From: an uncultured Ruegeria sp.
GTDB taxonomy: Bacteria > Pseudomonadota > Alphaproteobacteria > Rhodobacterales > Rhodobacteraceae
Length of the DNA stretch: 64,000 nt
Direction of reading: 5' to 3'
Assembly: GCF_947500045.1 (NCBI RefSeq)
Contig: NZ_CANMQQ010000003.1
Coordinates: 372,001-436,000 of the forward strand
A program made the position numbers and the translations under genes. Within the stretch, counting starts at the first letter, position 1, and each line of letters starts with the position of its first letter. Positions 45,016-54,410 of this stretch are shown here, in pieces. Under the pieces are notes generated by a model. It was not told where the DNA came from. It did no database searches and saw nothing but the letters and a program-made list of their open reading frames with translations.

Positions 45016-45396
45016 TCATCTTGGGCGAATGCCTTGCCCAAAGAAGATCAGCGCTCCATCCTCGTCCATCACATGAAACTCACGCTGTTGATAAGGTTGA
45101 TCGAATGGTGGGCAGACACGGCCCTCGGGTAGGTCGGCAAGCCCAGCTCTCAACTCTTCGTAAAGCGCGTCAATCCCATCGACATCGATATAAAAGGACT
45201 GGTCATCACCCAAAGGCTTGCCATCAGGTCGTGGCGGACATTCCAACAGACGAATGGCAACGGGTCCCAGTGACAAAAACGCATAGTTGTCCTGGCGAAA
45301 TCCGCAGGAGAATCCCAACCGGGTGCAATAAAAATCAATCTGCGCGTCTAAAGATGAACACAGAACAAATGGTGTAAGTTGCAAAATCTGCGACAT
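45016..45396 (-). CDS. VOC-family protein
   Basis: 126 residues from ATG 45396 (GGGAG nine bases upstream; an ATG at 45414 is also in frame). A single glyoxalase-type module pair: LTPFVLCSSLDAQIDFYCTR, FYIDVDGIDALYEEL and QREFHVMDEDGALIFFGQ, the latter with the Glu/His-like metal positions. Substrate unknown. It converges with the response regulator gene; the 79 bases between hold no obvious terminator. Confidence 0.78.
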   Translation of the reverse strand: MSQILQLTPFVLCSSLDAQIDFYCTRLGFSCGFRQDNYAFLSLGPVAIRLLECPPRPDGKPLGDDQSFYIDVDGIDALYEELRAGLADLPEGRVCPPFDQPYQQREFHVMDEDGALIFFGQGIRPR

Positions 45397-45446
45397 TATC
45401 GGTAGCTCCCGCATATTATCGGGATCAGTCTAACCGAGTGCCCGTC

Positions 45447-46292
45447 TCAATCCAGCAATTCATCACACCTGAGACCGGCGCGCTCATAATGTTGGGGCAA
45501 GACCCGACCATACAGCTGCCGCGTACGCTCAATCCCGCCGCACATCCCTTCGGTTTCGACAAACGAGAAAATGCCAACATAGCGTTTGCGATCACCCTCG
45601 ACCGGAGCAACCCGGTGGAGCGTATATCGCCCTCTGAAAATCTGCAGATCGCCTGGTTGCAGGTCCAACTGGCGCACGCCTTTCATGCTGCCGTCCAGAA
45701 TTGCGGAGACACCATTGAAATTCTCATCCTCACCGGTACGCAGATGGGGGACGTATTCGAATGCTCCACCCGCTTCACCATTCTGGATTGCCAGCGTCAC
45801 AGTGTAGTTGTTGGTATCGAAATGCCATGGAAAGCCCTGACCTTTCTCGACCACATTGATAATCACATCTGCCAACGGGTCATCATATCGAAAGAACCGA
45901 TCCGCAGGTTCGTTCAGCGCGTCACGGATGAATGGCATGAAGCCATCATTCTCATAAATCCGCCGCAGCGGGCTTGTTCGCGGGAAGTTATCCGCCGGTA
46001 CAAATGCATTGGACCGGTCAAAGAAACGCCGGATCGGATGCCCAATGCCATAGCTCGGATCGTCCTGAGTGAAATACGCGTTCGTTCGATTGAAAGACCG
46101 ATGGGCCTTTGGGGCCACCTCCTCAGCCTCGGCAATAAGTTTGCCTAGTCCATCTTCGTGAACAAAACCCGGCAGAACCGCGCATCCATCTTCATCCAGT
46201 TCCCGCCGTAAATCTGCAATCAACTGCCGATACCCGTGCGAGTCGGGCCGATCGATCGGATAACGCCCCAAATCTACAAGATCGTGCAACAT
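45447..46292 (-). CDS. 2-oxoglutarate/Fe(II)-dependent dioxygenase-like protein
   Basis: 281 residues. Jelly-roll oxygenase with the facial triad His157-x-Asp159 (WHFDTNN) and His226 (TLHRVAP), and an Arg near 235-237 (VEGDRKRYVG) for 2-oxoglutarate. Family name in annotations is often HalD or ArpA. Substrate unknown. It is divergent from the ilv operon leader; 281 bases lie between its start and the leader peptide. Confidence 0.8.
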   Translation of the reverse strand: MLHDLVDLGRYPIDRPDSHGYRQLIADLRRELDEDGCAVLPGFVHEDGLGKLIAEAEEVAPKAHRSFNRTNAYFTQDDPSYGIGHPIRRFFDRSNAFVPADNFPRTSPLRRIYENDGFMPFIRDALNEPADRFFRYDDPLADVIINVVEKGQGFPWHFDTNNYTVTLAIQNGEAGGAFEYVPHLRTGEDENFNGVSAILDGSMKGVRQLDLQPGDLQIFRGRYTLHRVAPVEGDRKRYVGIFSFVETEGMCGGIERTRQLYGRVLPQHYERAGLRCDELLD

Positions 46293-46515
46293 GTCTGCCC
46301 CCGAGGTGACGCTGTTCGTGACAGCCTGCCTCAGCCTCGGGGCGTGCTCTGGTCTGTTTCAGACATGGGTCTGACGCAATCAGACCACTCTCATGCCCGG
46401 CACAACGCCACAAAATCGGGCCGAAATTCACGGAAGTTTCCACACCTGCGTCATTTTGCGCAACAAAATACCAAAATATGCAGCCCCTGACTTACAATAT
46501 TTTTGTTTTTGCCTG

Positions 46516-46542
46516 TTGACGCCCCTTTCCCTCAACCATAAT
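46516..46542 (+). promoter_or_regulatory. candidate sigma70 promoter of the ilv leader
   Basis: TTGACG (46516-46521) and CATAAT (46537-46542) with 15 bases between (16 if the -35 is read as GTTGAC). An A/T-rich stretch (TACAATATTTTTGTTTTT) lies just upstream, like an UP element. Transcription would start about 46550, some 25 bases before the leader peptide. Confidence 0.5.
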
Positions 46543-46573
46543 GTCCCTGCACGCAAAGAAGGAGCCTCTGGCG

Positions 46574-46621
46574 ATGAAAGCGCTAGTCGTAATCGTAGGA
46601 AAGACGCGCATGGGCCGGTAA
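46574..46621 (+). CDS. ilv operon leader peptide (15 residues)
   Basis: ATG with AAGGAG nine bases upstream (46559-46564), coding MKALVVIVGKTRMGR and stop. Five consecutive residues Leu-Val-Val-Ile-Val are the three branched-chain amino acids, the very end products of the acetolactate synthase pathway encoded downstream. The peptide's function would be to time ribosome movement, not to act as a protein. A hairpin and T-run follow (see the attenuator). Confidence 0.8.
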   Translation: MKALVVIVGKTRMGR

Positions 46622-46675
46622 CGGTAAACCATATTCGAACCCATGCGCCTCCGAAAATCTCGGGGGCTTTTTTTT
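46606..46675 (+). promoter_or_regulatory. ilv transcription attenuator
   Basis: Terminator: stem GCCTCCGA (46647-46654) with TCGGGGGC (46660-46667), then eight T (46668-46675). A competing antiterminator: GCGCATGGG (46606-46614, inside the leader peptide codons) pairs perfectly with CCCATGCGC (46640-46648), overlapping the terminator's base. Stalling at Leu/Val codons would leave 46606-46614 free, allowing the antiterminator; completing translation would mask it, allowing termination. The stall logic is inference from geometry. Confidence 0.7.
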
Positions 46676-46715
46676 GGCACAACGCAAGACACATGTCGCG
46701 AACGGAGCAAAGCAG

Positions 46716-48467
46716 ATGACACGTGAGATGACCGGCGCAAAGATGGTTGTTCAAGCCCTCAAGGATCAGGGCGTTGACACAGTATTCGGATATCCCGGTG
46801 GCGCCGTCCTACCGATCTATGATGAGATCTTTCTGCAAAATGACATCCGGCACATTCTGGTGCGGCATGAACAAGGTGCAGTACACGCAGCCGAAGGTTA
46901 TGCGCGGTCTACCGGAAAACCCGGCGTAGCGCTTGTAACCTCAGGCCCTGGTGCGACAAATGCGGTAACCGGCCTGACCGATGCATTGCTCGACTCGATC
47001 CCAATTGTTGTTCTGACTGGCCAGGTCCCGACCTTTATGATCGGCTCTGATGCATTCCAGGAGGCCGATACCGTCGGCATAACGCGCCCCTGCACCAAAC
47101 ATAACTGGCTGGTGAAAGACACAGACTCTCTGGCTGCAACAATGCATGAAGCTTTCCACGTGGCCACCGCAGGCCGACCTGGCCCTGTGCTGGTCGACAT
47201 TCCGAAGGACGTGCAGTTTGCCTCGGGTGAATACACGACACCAAAACCGTCGACCTCTCACTATCAGCCGGTCGTGAAGGGCGATCTGGAAGAAATCACA
47301 GAACTGGTCGCGGCCATCGAGACCGCAAAGAAACCGGTTTTCTATACAGGCGGCGGCGTCATCAATTCCGGGCCCGCAGCCAGCCAACTGCTGCGCGAGC
47401 TTGTGGATTCAACCGGATTCCCAGTCACCTCGACCCTGATGGGGCTTGGTGCTTATCCGGCCTCGGGCAAGAACTGGATCGGTATGCTGGGGATGCATGG
47501 GCTTTACGAGGCCAACATGGCGATGCATGACTGCGACCTGATGATCAATATCGGCGCGCGTTTTGACGACCGGATCACCGGTCGTATTGATGCATTCTCG
47601 CCCAACTCGATCAAAGCGCATGTGGATATCGACCCGTCCTCGATCAACAAAGTTATCCGGGTGGATATTCCGATCGTTGGCGACGTTGCCCATGTGCTTG
47701 AGGATGTTCTGAAGGTCTGGAAGGCCCGAGGTCGCAAGACGGATACTGCCAACATCAAGCAATGGCAGAAACAGATCAGCGAGTGGCGCAAGGTCAACTG
47801 CCTGGCCTTCACCAACAGCGAGAAGACCATCAAGCCGCAATATGCGTTGCAACGGCTTGAAGAGTTGACGAAAAACCACGACCGCTATGTCACGACCGAG
47901 GTTGGGCAACACCAAATGTGGGCGGCGCAGTATCTGGGCTTTGAAGACCCTAACCGTTGGATGACATCGGGTGGTCTTGGCACAATGGGCTATGGTTTCC
48001 CTGCCTCAATCGGCGTCCAGATGGCGCATCCCGATGCGCTAGTCATCAACGTGGCCGGTGAAGCATCGTGGCTGATGAACATGCAGGAAATGGGCACCGC
48101 AACACAGTACCGCCTGCCGGTAAAGCAGTTCATTTTGAATAATGAACGCCTTGGCATGGTGCGTCAGTGGCAGGAACTGCTGCATGGCGAACGGTACTCG
48201 CATTCCTGGTCCGAGGCGCTGCCTGATTTCGTTAAGCTCGCCGAAGCCTTTGGTGCCAAAGGTATCCTGTGTTCAGACCCTGCTGATCTGGACGACGCGA
48301 TCATAGAGATGATCAACTATGACGGTCCGGTGATCTTTGACTGTCTGGTCGAAAAGCACGAAAATTGCTTCCCAATGATCCCGTCGGGCAAGGCGCATAA
48401 CGAGATGCTGCTGGGTGAGGCCGAGACGCAAGGCGTGATCGACTCCAAAGGTTCAGTTCTGGTTTAA
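46716..48467 (+). CDS. ilvB: acetolactate synthase large subunit
   Basis: Condenses pyruvate with pyruvate or 2-oxobutyrate for Val, Leu and Ile synthesis. 583 residues; the ThDP catalytic Glu52 (RHEQGAVHAAEGYAR), GIGA-type FAD domain and C-terminal ThDP domain. In the ThDP motif the usual GD(G/A)S reads GEAS at 448-451 (VAGEASWLMNMQ), followed by the NN of FILNN. GGAG 9 to 10 bases before ATG 46716; an earlier in-frame codon at 46674 lies in the terminator T-run. First structural gene after the leader. Confidence 0.93.
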   Translation: MTREMTGAKMVVQALKDQGVDTVFGYPGGAVLPIYDEIFLQNDIRHILVRHEQGAVHAAEGYARSTGKPGVALVTSGPGATNAVTGLTDALLDSIPIVVLTGQVPTFMIGSDAFQEADTVGITRPCTKHNWLVKDTDSLAATMHEAFHVATAGRPGPVLVDIPKDVQFASGEYTTPKPSTSHYQPVVKGDLEEITELVAAIETAKKPVFYTGGGVINSGPAASQLLRELVDSTGFPVTSTLMGLGAYPASGKNWIGMLGMHGLYEANMAMHDCDLMINIGARFDDRITGRIDAFSPNSIKAHVDIDPSSINKVIRVDIPIVGDVAHVLEDVLKVWKARGRKTDTANIKQWQKQISEWRKVNCLAFTNSEKTIKPQYALQRLEELTKNHDRYVTTEVGQHQMWAAQYLGFEDPNRWMTSGGLGTMGYGFPASIGVQMAHPDALVINVAGEASWLMNMQEMGTATQYRLPVKQFILNNERLGMVRQWQELLHGERYSHSWSEALPDFVKLAEAFGAKGILCSDPADLDDAIIEMINYDGPVIFDCLVEKHENCFPMIPSGKAHNEMLLGEAETQGVIDSKGSVLV

Positions 48468-48508
48468 CAAAATTCAAAGAATTTTGTCGGGCGCTTAGAT
48501 GCCCGACA
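48467..48508 (+). other. two overlapping hairpins between ilvB and ilvH
   Basis: ACAAAATTC-AAA-GAATTTTGT (48467-48487) and TGTCGGGC-GCTTAGAT-GCCCGACA (48485-48508) share bases 48485-48487, so they compete. They occupy the 67-base gap before ilvH and are mutually exclusive at the junction; the ilvH ribosome binding site follows. Confidence 0.6.
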
Positions 48509-48534
48509 TCCGCAGGATGATGAAAGGGACATAA

Positions 48535-49095
48535 ATGTCTGCCCTACAAATCAAAAAAGGCGCGACCCGCCACTCCGCCTATAATCTACGCCCAACCTTT
48601 TCGGACGTGCAGGAACAGCACACAATCGCGGTTCTGGTTGAAAACGAACCCGGTGTTCTGGCCCGTGTCATCGGGTTGTTCTCGGGCCGTGGTTACAACA
48701 TCGAAAGCCTTACCGTCGCCGAGGTCGATCACACGGGCCACCTCAGCCGTATCACCATCGTCACCACCGGCACGCCTCAGGTGATTGAGCAGATCAAGGC
48801 TCAGTTGGGGCGCATCGTTTCGGTCCGCGACGTGCATGATCTGACGGTCGAAGGTGCCTCGGTCGAGCGTGAACTGGCGATCATCAAAGTCGTTGGCGAA
48901 GGCGACAAGCGGGTCGAGGCGTTGCGCCTAGCTGATATCTTCCGCGCCAATGTGGTCGACAGCACCCTGAATTCATTCATTTTTGAGATTACGGGTGCAC
49001 CTGACAAGATCGATGCGTTTGCCGATCTGATGCGTCCTTTGGGGCTTGTCGAAATCGCACGCACCGGTGTGGCCGCATTGTTGCGCGGCGACTAG
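48535..49095 (+). CDS. ilvH: acetolactate synthase small (regulatory) subunit
   Basis: 186 residues: N-terminal ACT domain with HTIAVLVENEPGVLARVIGL and FSGRGYNIESLTVAEVDHTG (valine feedback site), then the C-terminal domain (IIKVVGEGDKRVEALRLADI, SLNSFIFEITG-like). It binds IlvB and confers valine inhibition. Second gene of the attenuated operon. A hairpin lies 12 bases beyond the stop. Confidence 0.94.
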   Translation: MSALQIKKGATRHSAYNLRPTFSDVQEQHTIAVLVENEPGVLARVIGLFSGRGYNIESLTVAEVDHTGHLSRITIVTTGTPQVIEQIKAQLGRIVSVRDVHDLTVEGASVERELAIIKVVGEGDKRVEALRLADIFRANVVDSTLNSFIFEITGAPDKIDAFADLMRPLGLVEIARTGVAALLRGD

Positions 49096-49106
49096 TGATT
49101 TGGAGC

Positions 49107-49136
49107 GTCCCCGGCTGTGTTGTCATAGCTGGGGAC
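49107..49136 (+). terminator. hairpin after ilvH
   Basis: A 10-bp stem with one G-T pair: GTCCCCGGCT (49107-49116) and AGCTGGGGAC (49127-49136), loop GTGTTGTCAT. No T tract, so a weak or rho-aided terminator. The rest of the 298-base gap to the next gene holds no recognised element. Confidence 0.6.
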
Positions 49137-49393
49137 ACGACAGCGAATGAAACACACACCACATTAGCTAACAGCCCGCATTACCACGCCACATTTGAAC
49201 AACAGCGTGAAAAAGATCACGCAAATAGGCCAAATGACTATTGATTTTGCAAACTGCCACGTTAGCGTGTGCGGTGTAGCGAGGCGTCCTTTGATGCCCG
49301 CTGGGGTCATCTTTACGATTTCTGACTGAGGTGCGGCCACAGCGCCGCCGCGATCTTGTTTTTCCAATTCACAAGCAGAAACCTGGAATAGAC

Positions 49394-50134
49394 GTGACCG
49401 ACATCCATCGCAGCCCCTCAGATTTACGCAGAATGTTTGGCGCGAACCTTCGACAGCTTGCACAAAGTTACCCATCCGTTTCAGAGCTGTGCCGCCAGTT
49501 GGGCATCAACCGTACTCAATTCAATCGATATCTGGGCGGTGAAAGCTTTCCACGGCCAGATGTTCTGGATAGGATTTGCCGGTTTTTCGACGTCGACGCC
49601 CGTATCCTTCTGAAACCGCTGGATGAGGTCGAGCCTCCTGCCCCGCACCCGGCAACCGACGTTATCGACCGCTTCCTTTCTGCCTATGCGGAAACTGCGT
49701 TCAGGACCGGATTCTATCACGCGATCGAGCGCGCGCAGACCAGCGCAAGTTCGACGTTGCACCGGCTGTATCATGTGCGAAGGATTTCCAATTGCACTTT
49801 GCTACGCGGCTACGAACCTGTTTCCGCAATGCCAAAAGAATGCGCACCTTCGCGTGAGGTTCAGGGCATCGTGTCCTATGCTGAGGGACGGGTCTGCGCC
49901 CTGTTGGCCCGCCGGGATGCGCAGGAACGCCGAATGATGATTCTGTCCGAACAATCCAGTGAGAACGGGCTGCGGTTCGTAGGTCACGTATACCAACTGG
50001 CAGACGGCTCGGCACTGGCCTCCAAACCCTGCCGGTTCGAACTACGGCATCTGGGGGATGACCTGCCAACAGCGATACGACTGGCACGCAAATCGAGGCG
50101 CGCAGCACATCCACACCGGGACGTGCCGATCTGA
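49394..50134 (+). CDS. XRE-family transcriptional regulator
   Basis: 246 residues starting at GTG 49394 (another GTG at 49331 is in frame). N-terminal HTH: LRQLAQSYPSVSELCRQLGI-NRTQFNRYLGG, which reads as an XRE/Cro-type fold; FPRPDVLDRICRFFDVD follows. The C-terminal ~150 residues show no named domain. It converges with the DUF2189 gene; target unknown. Confidence 0.75.
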   Translation: MTDIHRSPSDLRRMFGANLRQLAQSYPSVSELCRQLGINRTQFNRYLGGESFPRPDVLDRICRFFDVDARILLKPLDEVEPPAPHPATDVIDRFLSAYAETAFRTGFYHAIERAQTSASSTLHRLYHVRRISNCTLLRGYEPVSAMPKECAPSREVQGIVSYAEGRVCALLARRDAQERRMMILSEQSSENGLRFVGHVYQLADGSALASKPCRFELRHLGDDLPTAIRLARKSRRAAHPHRDVPI

Positions 50135-50144
50135 TTTTTACCGG

Positions 50145-50942
50145 TTAGGCAGGTTCGGTTCCTGCGGTTTCTGATGACCCGTCACCCGAGATCAGACGAT
50201 AGAGATGCCAGCTTGCGTGCCCCAGTAACGGCAGCACCACTAACAAGCCCAAAAACCAAGGTACCATGGCAAGAAACGTAATGATCGCAATGAAACTGCC
50301 CCACCCCAACATCACCTTCATATTCGCTTTGACATAGGCAAAGCTTGAGATCATCGCGGTCACAAAATCCAACTCGCGATCCAACAACATCGGTATAGAC
50401 AACACGGTGATCATGTACAGAATGATCGCAAACGCAGCCCCGACAAGCGTGCCTAAGGCCAACATGCTTAACCCATTGGGGGTAAGGAATACCTCAATTG
50501 ATGACGAGATGTTGGTCATCGTCGAAAGCCCCATGAACAGGGCAAAGATCATATGACCCAAAAAGAACCAGAATAGGAATATCACCACGATAATGGCGCA
50601 GATCGATGGCAGTTGCCTGCGGCTTTGCTGAACGACCACGCCGAAGATCGCGCCGGGGTTCAACGGCTCACCCTGTTCCAACCGATGTGAAACCTCATAC
50701 AGTCCTACGGCCGCGAATGGACCGATCAGGGGAAACCCGATCGCAGCCAGAACCAACCAGAATGACGTTCCGGTTTTCAGCGTGACCCAAGCCATCAACC
50801 ACCCTGCCAATACGTAGAAGCCCGCGAAGAGAAGCCCGAATAATGGCGCACGGCGATAGTCGCGCCAGGCTCGACGCAGCGCTTCTTTCAGCATCGTGGC
50901 ATCGACAGGATTCAGCGTCGGCACACCAAAGGGTTTGTCCAT
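50145..50942 (-). CDS. DUF2189 membrane protein
   Basis: 265 residues. About six membrane helices ([100 protein letters not shown] and the last in [13 protein letters not shown]). Matches DUF2189 in [19 protein letters not shown] and the final HASWHLYR. Function unknown. Confidence 0.82.
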   Translation of the reverse strand: MDKPFGVPTLNPVDATMLKEALRRAWRDYRRAPLFGLLFAGFYVLAGWLMAWVTLKTGTSFWLVLAAIGFPLIGPFAAVGLYEVSHRLEQGEPLNPGAIFGVVVQQSRRQLPSICAIIVVIFLFWFFLGHMIFALFMGLSTMTNISSSIEVFLTPNGLSMLALGTLVGAAFAIILYMITVLSIPMLLDRELDFVTAMISSFAYVKANMKVMLGWGSFIAIITFLAMVPWFLGLLVVLPLLGHASWHLYRLISGDGSSETAGTEPA

Positions 50943-50969
50943 TCTTGTTCTCTCCTCCCGGGTAGAATG

Positions 50970-52367
50970 CTACATAGCGGGTCTTTGCTGCGGCCAGCGG
51001 GTTTCTGCATGATAGGCAGCGCCCAAGGACAACAGCTTCGCATCCGAGCCGCGCGGGCCGAACACCTGTACCCCCATTGGCAAACCATTGGCACCGAATC
51101 CAGCCGGTGCGCCCAGACAAGGCAGGCCCAACAGGCTGACGGGTGTCACGACCTGCATCCAGCGATGGTAGGTATCCATCCCCTGCCCCGTAATTTCGGT
51201 CGGGTAAGGTTTTTCGATATCGAAAGGCCAAACCTGCGCGGCTGGTAGAACCAGCGCATCGTAGGCTTCAAACAGCTCTGCTGCGCGCCTGTGCCAGTCA
51301 GACCGGATAACACTGGCGCGGTGCACGTCCATCGCACTAAGCGCCAGACCGCGTTCCAGTTCCCATTGTGCTGTGTCTTTCAATGAGGCCTTTTTCGCGA
51401 TCAGAGGTTCCAACCCGGTGGCCACACTCCAGGATCGCAAGGTAATCCAGCTGTCCCAGATCTGTTCCGCATCGAAAGGCGGGGCAAGCGCCTCAATGCG
51501 CGCACCTCGATCTTCGAATGCAGTCAGGGCATCCCGGCAAAGTTCGAGAATGCCTTCCTCACAAGGAAACGCCCCGCCCCAATCACCCAGCCATCCTATC
51601 CGCATCCCGGTCAGGTCGGCGGCCTGCACGGGTGAGATGTCGGAAACTTCCGTGCTCAGCGGGATCCTGGGATCGGGGCCGGACATCACATCCAGCAGAA
51701 CCCCGATATCTTCGGGGCTGCGTGCCATAGGGCCAAGCGTCGAAAGCTGATGCAGATAACTGTCGCCAACAGGTTCCGAGGGCACCCGGCCCCAACTCGG
51801 CCGGAAACCATAAACATTGTTCCACGCAGCAGGGTTGCGCAGGCTGCCCATCATGTCAGACCCGTCCGCCAGCGCCAGCATACCCGTGGCCAGCACCACT
51901 GCCGCGCCTCCGGATGAACCACCGCAAGACTTCGTTGGGTCATAGGGATTGCGGGTCGCGCCATAGACAGGATTGAACGTGTGCGAGCCCAGCCCGAATT
52001 CCGGTGTATTGGTCTTGCCAATCAGGATCGCGCCAGCCGCGCGCAAACGGGCGGCCAGCAGATCGTCGGATTGTGGAACATGATCTTTGAAAAGCGGCGA
52101 CCCTTGCGTCGATGCAATGCCTGCCACATTGACCAGATCCTTCACCGCGATCGGCAGTCCATGTAACGACCCACGCGGGGGTGACGCATCTGCCGCCCGC
52201 GCCTTAGCCATCAGCGTATCTTCATCTTTCATCGCGACGATCGCGTTCACGTCACCATTCACCGCTGCGATCCGGTCCAGCGTCGCTCGCATCAACTCAG
52301 CCGCCGAAAATCGACGGTTGGACAGGTCATCAAGAATGTCCTTTGCAGAGGCTTTGGTCAGATCCAT
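50970..52367 (-). CDS. amidase signature-family protein
   Basis: 465 residues. Catalytic Ser-cisSer-Lys triad positions: Lys76 (LPIAVKDLVN), Ser151 (SCGGSSGGAAVV) and Ser175 (SDMMGSLRNPA; the usual D-x-G-G-S-I/L-R has Met in place of the first Gly). Could hydrolyse an amide or act as a Glu-tRNA(Gln) amidotransferase-like enzyme; gatB/gatC are not adjacent, so a stand-alone amidase is favoured. Confidence 0.82.
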   Translation of the reverse strand: MDLTKASAKDILDDLSNRRFSAAELMRATLDRIAAVNGDVNAIVAMKDEDTLMAKARAADASPPRGSLHGLPIAVKDLVNVAGIASTQGSPLFKDHVPQSDDLLAARLRAAGAILIGKTNTPEFGLGSHTFNPVYGATRNPYDPTKSCGGSSGGAAVVLATGMLALADGSDMMGSLRNPAAWNNVYGFRPSWGRVPSEPVGDSYLHQLSTLGPMARSPEDIGVLLDVMSGPDPRIPLSTEVSDISPVQAADLTGMRIGWLGDWGGAFPCEEGILELCRDALTAFEDRGARIEALAPPFDAEQIWDSWITLRSWSVATGLEPLIAKKASLKDTAQWELERGLALSAMDVHRASVIRSDWHRRAAELFEAYDALVLPAAQVWPFDIEKPYPTEITGQGMDTYHRWMQVVTPVSLLGLPCLGAPAGFGANGLPMGVQVFGPRGSDAKLLSLGAAYHAETRWPQQRPAM

Positions 52368-52485
52368 TCGGGTTGGTCCTTTGGCTATTCAGCAGCAGCC
52401 TAGCGACGTGATTGGATCATTTAAAGCCACTGTTTAAATGTATCTTTTCTGCACTTTGCCACGGGCGTAGCCCCCAAGCCTTTGA

Positions 52486-53193
52486 TCAGCTGATCCGGAC
52501 GTCAATCCGAACATTACTGTCACGACCCAGCAGGTTCCTCAGGCAAAAGAAGATCATGACAACGCTCAGAACCAGCCACTTCCCCCCCCACATCATCGTC
52601 GTTCCACCGAACTCTTCGGCCAGCATATAGGCATCCGATCGCAATCCAGCGCGTCGGATCGTGTCATCGAAGATATCAAAGGGAACATAGATCATGCTGG
52701 TCAGGCCAATGACCCGCAGAACCAGATCACATAGGTTGCGGCTGAGATACCAAGCTGCGGCCAGCATCACCGCACCGCTGCCTGCGCAGAACGCCATGGC
52801 AAATGGATCGCGGACATAAAGCAGTGTCACGACCAGCATGACGCCGCCAAATACACCCAGCACCGCCCGGTCTGCATTTGTGCGCAAGGCGATGATCAGC
52901 AGGCCCATTCCAAACAGCAATGACCCCAGATATCCTGCAGAAAGGCTGATAAACCGATTGCCGCCCCGCCCAATCACAAGACCACCTTGCTGTGGAGAAA
53001 CTGAAAAGCTTTCGACAGACCCACCCGTCGCGACAATGGCCAACGCGTGCGAAAGCTCATGCAGGAAAACAACCAGGATTTTCAGTGGCAGAACCAGTAG
53101 CGTGTTCCAGAACACAAACACCAACGCGACGATTGCGATCAATTGCCAATGGCCCCTGATCAGGTTCGCCGCAGAGTTCAGGTGCTGCCGCAC
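52486..53193 (-). CDS. M50-family membrane metallopeptidase-like protein
   Basis: 235 residues, multi-helix. Zinc motif HELSH at 45-49 (VFLHELSHALAIV) within a membrane helix, as in site-2-type proteases. The Asp later required may be in YVPFDIFDD. It starts with GTG immediately after the prfB TAA, so it is read from the prfB transcript by translational coupling. Substrate unknown. Confidence 0.8.
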   Translation of the reverse strand: MRQHLNSAANLIRGHWQLIAIVALVFVFWNTLLVLPLKILVVFLHELSHALAIVATGGSVESFSVSPQQGGLVIGRGGNRFISLSAGYLGSLLFGMGLLIIALRTNADRAVLGVFGGVMLVVTLLYVRDPFAMAFCAGSGAVMLAAAWYLSRNLCDLVLRVIGLTSMIYVPFDIFDDTIRRAGLRSDAYMLAEEFGGTTMMWGGKWLVLSVVMIFFCLRNLLGRDSNVRIDVRIS

Positions 53194-54321
53194 TTAGCCT
53201 TCGCCCTGCGCCTCGGACCGACTTTTGCCTGAAACATTCAGGGCCAGTGTCGCAGCCATGAACTCATCCAGATCACCGTCCAGCACACCTTTTGTGTCCG
53301 ACGTTTCGTGATTGGTCCGCAGATCCTTGACCATCTGATAGGGCTGCAGCACGTAGGATCGGATCTGGTTGCCCCAACCCGCGTCACCCTTGGCTTCATG
53401 GGCTGCGTTGATATCGGCATTCCGGCGATCCAATTCTTGCTGGTACAGCCGTGACTTCAGGGCCTTCATGGCAATATCGCGGTTCTGGTGCTGTGATTTC
53501 TCGGAACTGGTTACAACGATCCCTGTGGGAATATGCGTGATCCGCACCGCCGAGTCGGTGGTGTTCACGTGCTGACCACCCGCACCTGAAGACCGGTAGG
53601 TGTCGATGCGAATATCCGAAGGATTGACCTCGATCTCGATATTGTCGTCTACCACCGGATAGACCCAGACCGAGCTGAACGAGGTATGGCGTTTGGCCGC
53701 CGAGTCGAATGGAGAAATCCGCACCAACCGATGAACGCCGCTTTCGGATTTCAACCAGCCATAGGCGTTATGGCCCGTAATCTTGTAAGCAGCGGATTTA
53801 ATCCCTGCCTCTTCGCCCGCAGTCTCGGATTGCAGTTCGACCGTATAGCCCTTTTTCTCAGCCCAACGCACATACATCCGCGCCAACATCAAAGCCCAGT
53901 CGCAGCTTTCCGTGCCACCTGCGCCCGAGTTGATTTCGAGGAACGTATCGTTTCCGTCTGCCTCGCCGTCCAACAACGCTTCAAGCTCTTTCTTGGCAGC
54001 CTTGGTGCCAAGTGACTTGATGGCTGCTTCGGCGTCTTGAACGACCTCTTCGTCCTCTTCCATCTCACCCAGTTCGATCAGCTCGATATTTTCACTGAGA
54101 TCGGTCTTGATGGTTTCATACGTCTCGATGGCGTCGACCAGCAACTGCCGCTCGCGCATCAGTTTCTGTGCGTTCTCGGGATTGTCCCACAGGTTGGGGT
54201 CTTCGACGCGGGCGTTGAACTCTTCCAACCGGTGCGGCGCAGTTTCATAGTCCATCCGCTGCGCCAACAGCTCCAGCGACTTTTCGATTTCCGCCACGAT
54301 ATTCTGGGTTTCGGCGCGCAT
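53194..54321 (-). CDS. prfB: peptide chain release factor 2
   Basis: 375 residues, continuous. GGQ motif at [13 protein letters not shown] (about 245) and stop-codon recognition motif SPF in [13 protein letters not shown]. The programmed +1 frameshift found in many prfB genes is absent: the first residues ([20 protein letters not shown]) run on without a UGA. Downstream M50 gene starts at its stop. Confidence 0.95.
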   Translation of the reverse strand: MRAETQNIVAEIEKSLELLAQRMDYETAPHRLEEFNARVEDPNLWDNPENAQKLMRERQLLVDAIETYETIKTDLSENIELIELGEMEEDEEVVQDAEAAIKSLGTKAAKKELEALLDGEADGNDTFLEINSGAGGTESCDWALMLARMYVRWAEKKGYTVELQSETAGEEAGIKSAAYKITGHNAYGWLKSESGVHRLVRISPFDSAAKRHTSFSSVWVYPVVDDNIEIEVNPSDIRIDTYRSSGAGGQHVNTTDSAVRITHIPTGIVVTSSEKSQHQNRDIAMKALKSRLYQQELDRRNADINAAHEAKGDAGWGNQIRSYVLQPYQMVKDLRTNHETSDTKGVLDGDLDEFMAATLALNVSGKSRSEAQGEG

Positions 54322-54410
54322 GGTCAGGTCCCAACTTGCTCAATCAGGTGTGCGTGATAGCAAGAGGTGCGAGGCACCACAAGACGACCAAGTCGGGAAA
54401 CTTGGACCGA

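Noticed and set aside
50970..52367. gatA (amidotransferase subunit)
   Set aside because: No gatB or gatC nearby and the catalytic loop deviates; a stand-alone amidase is the safer call.
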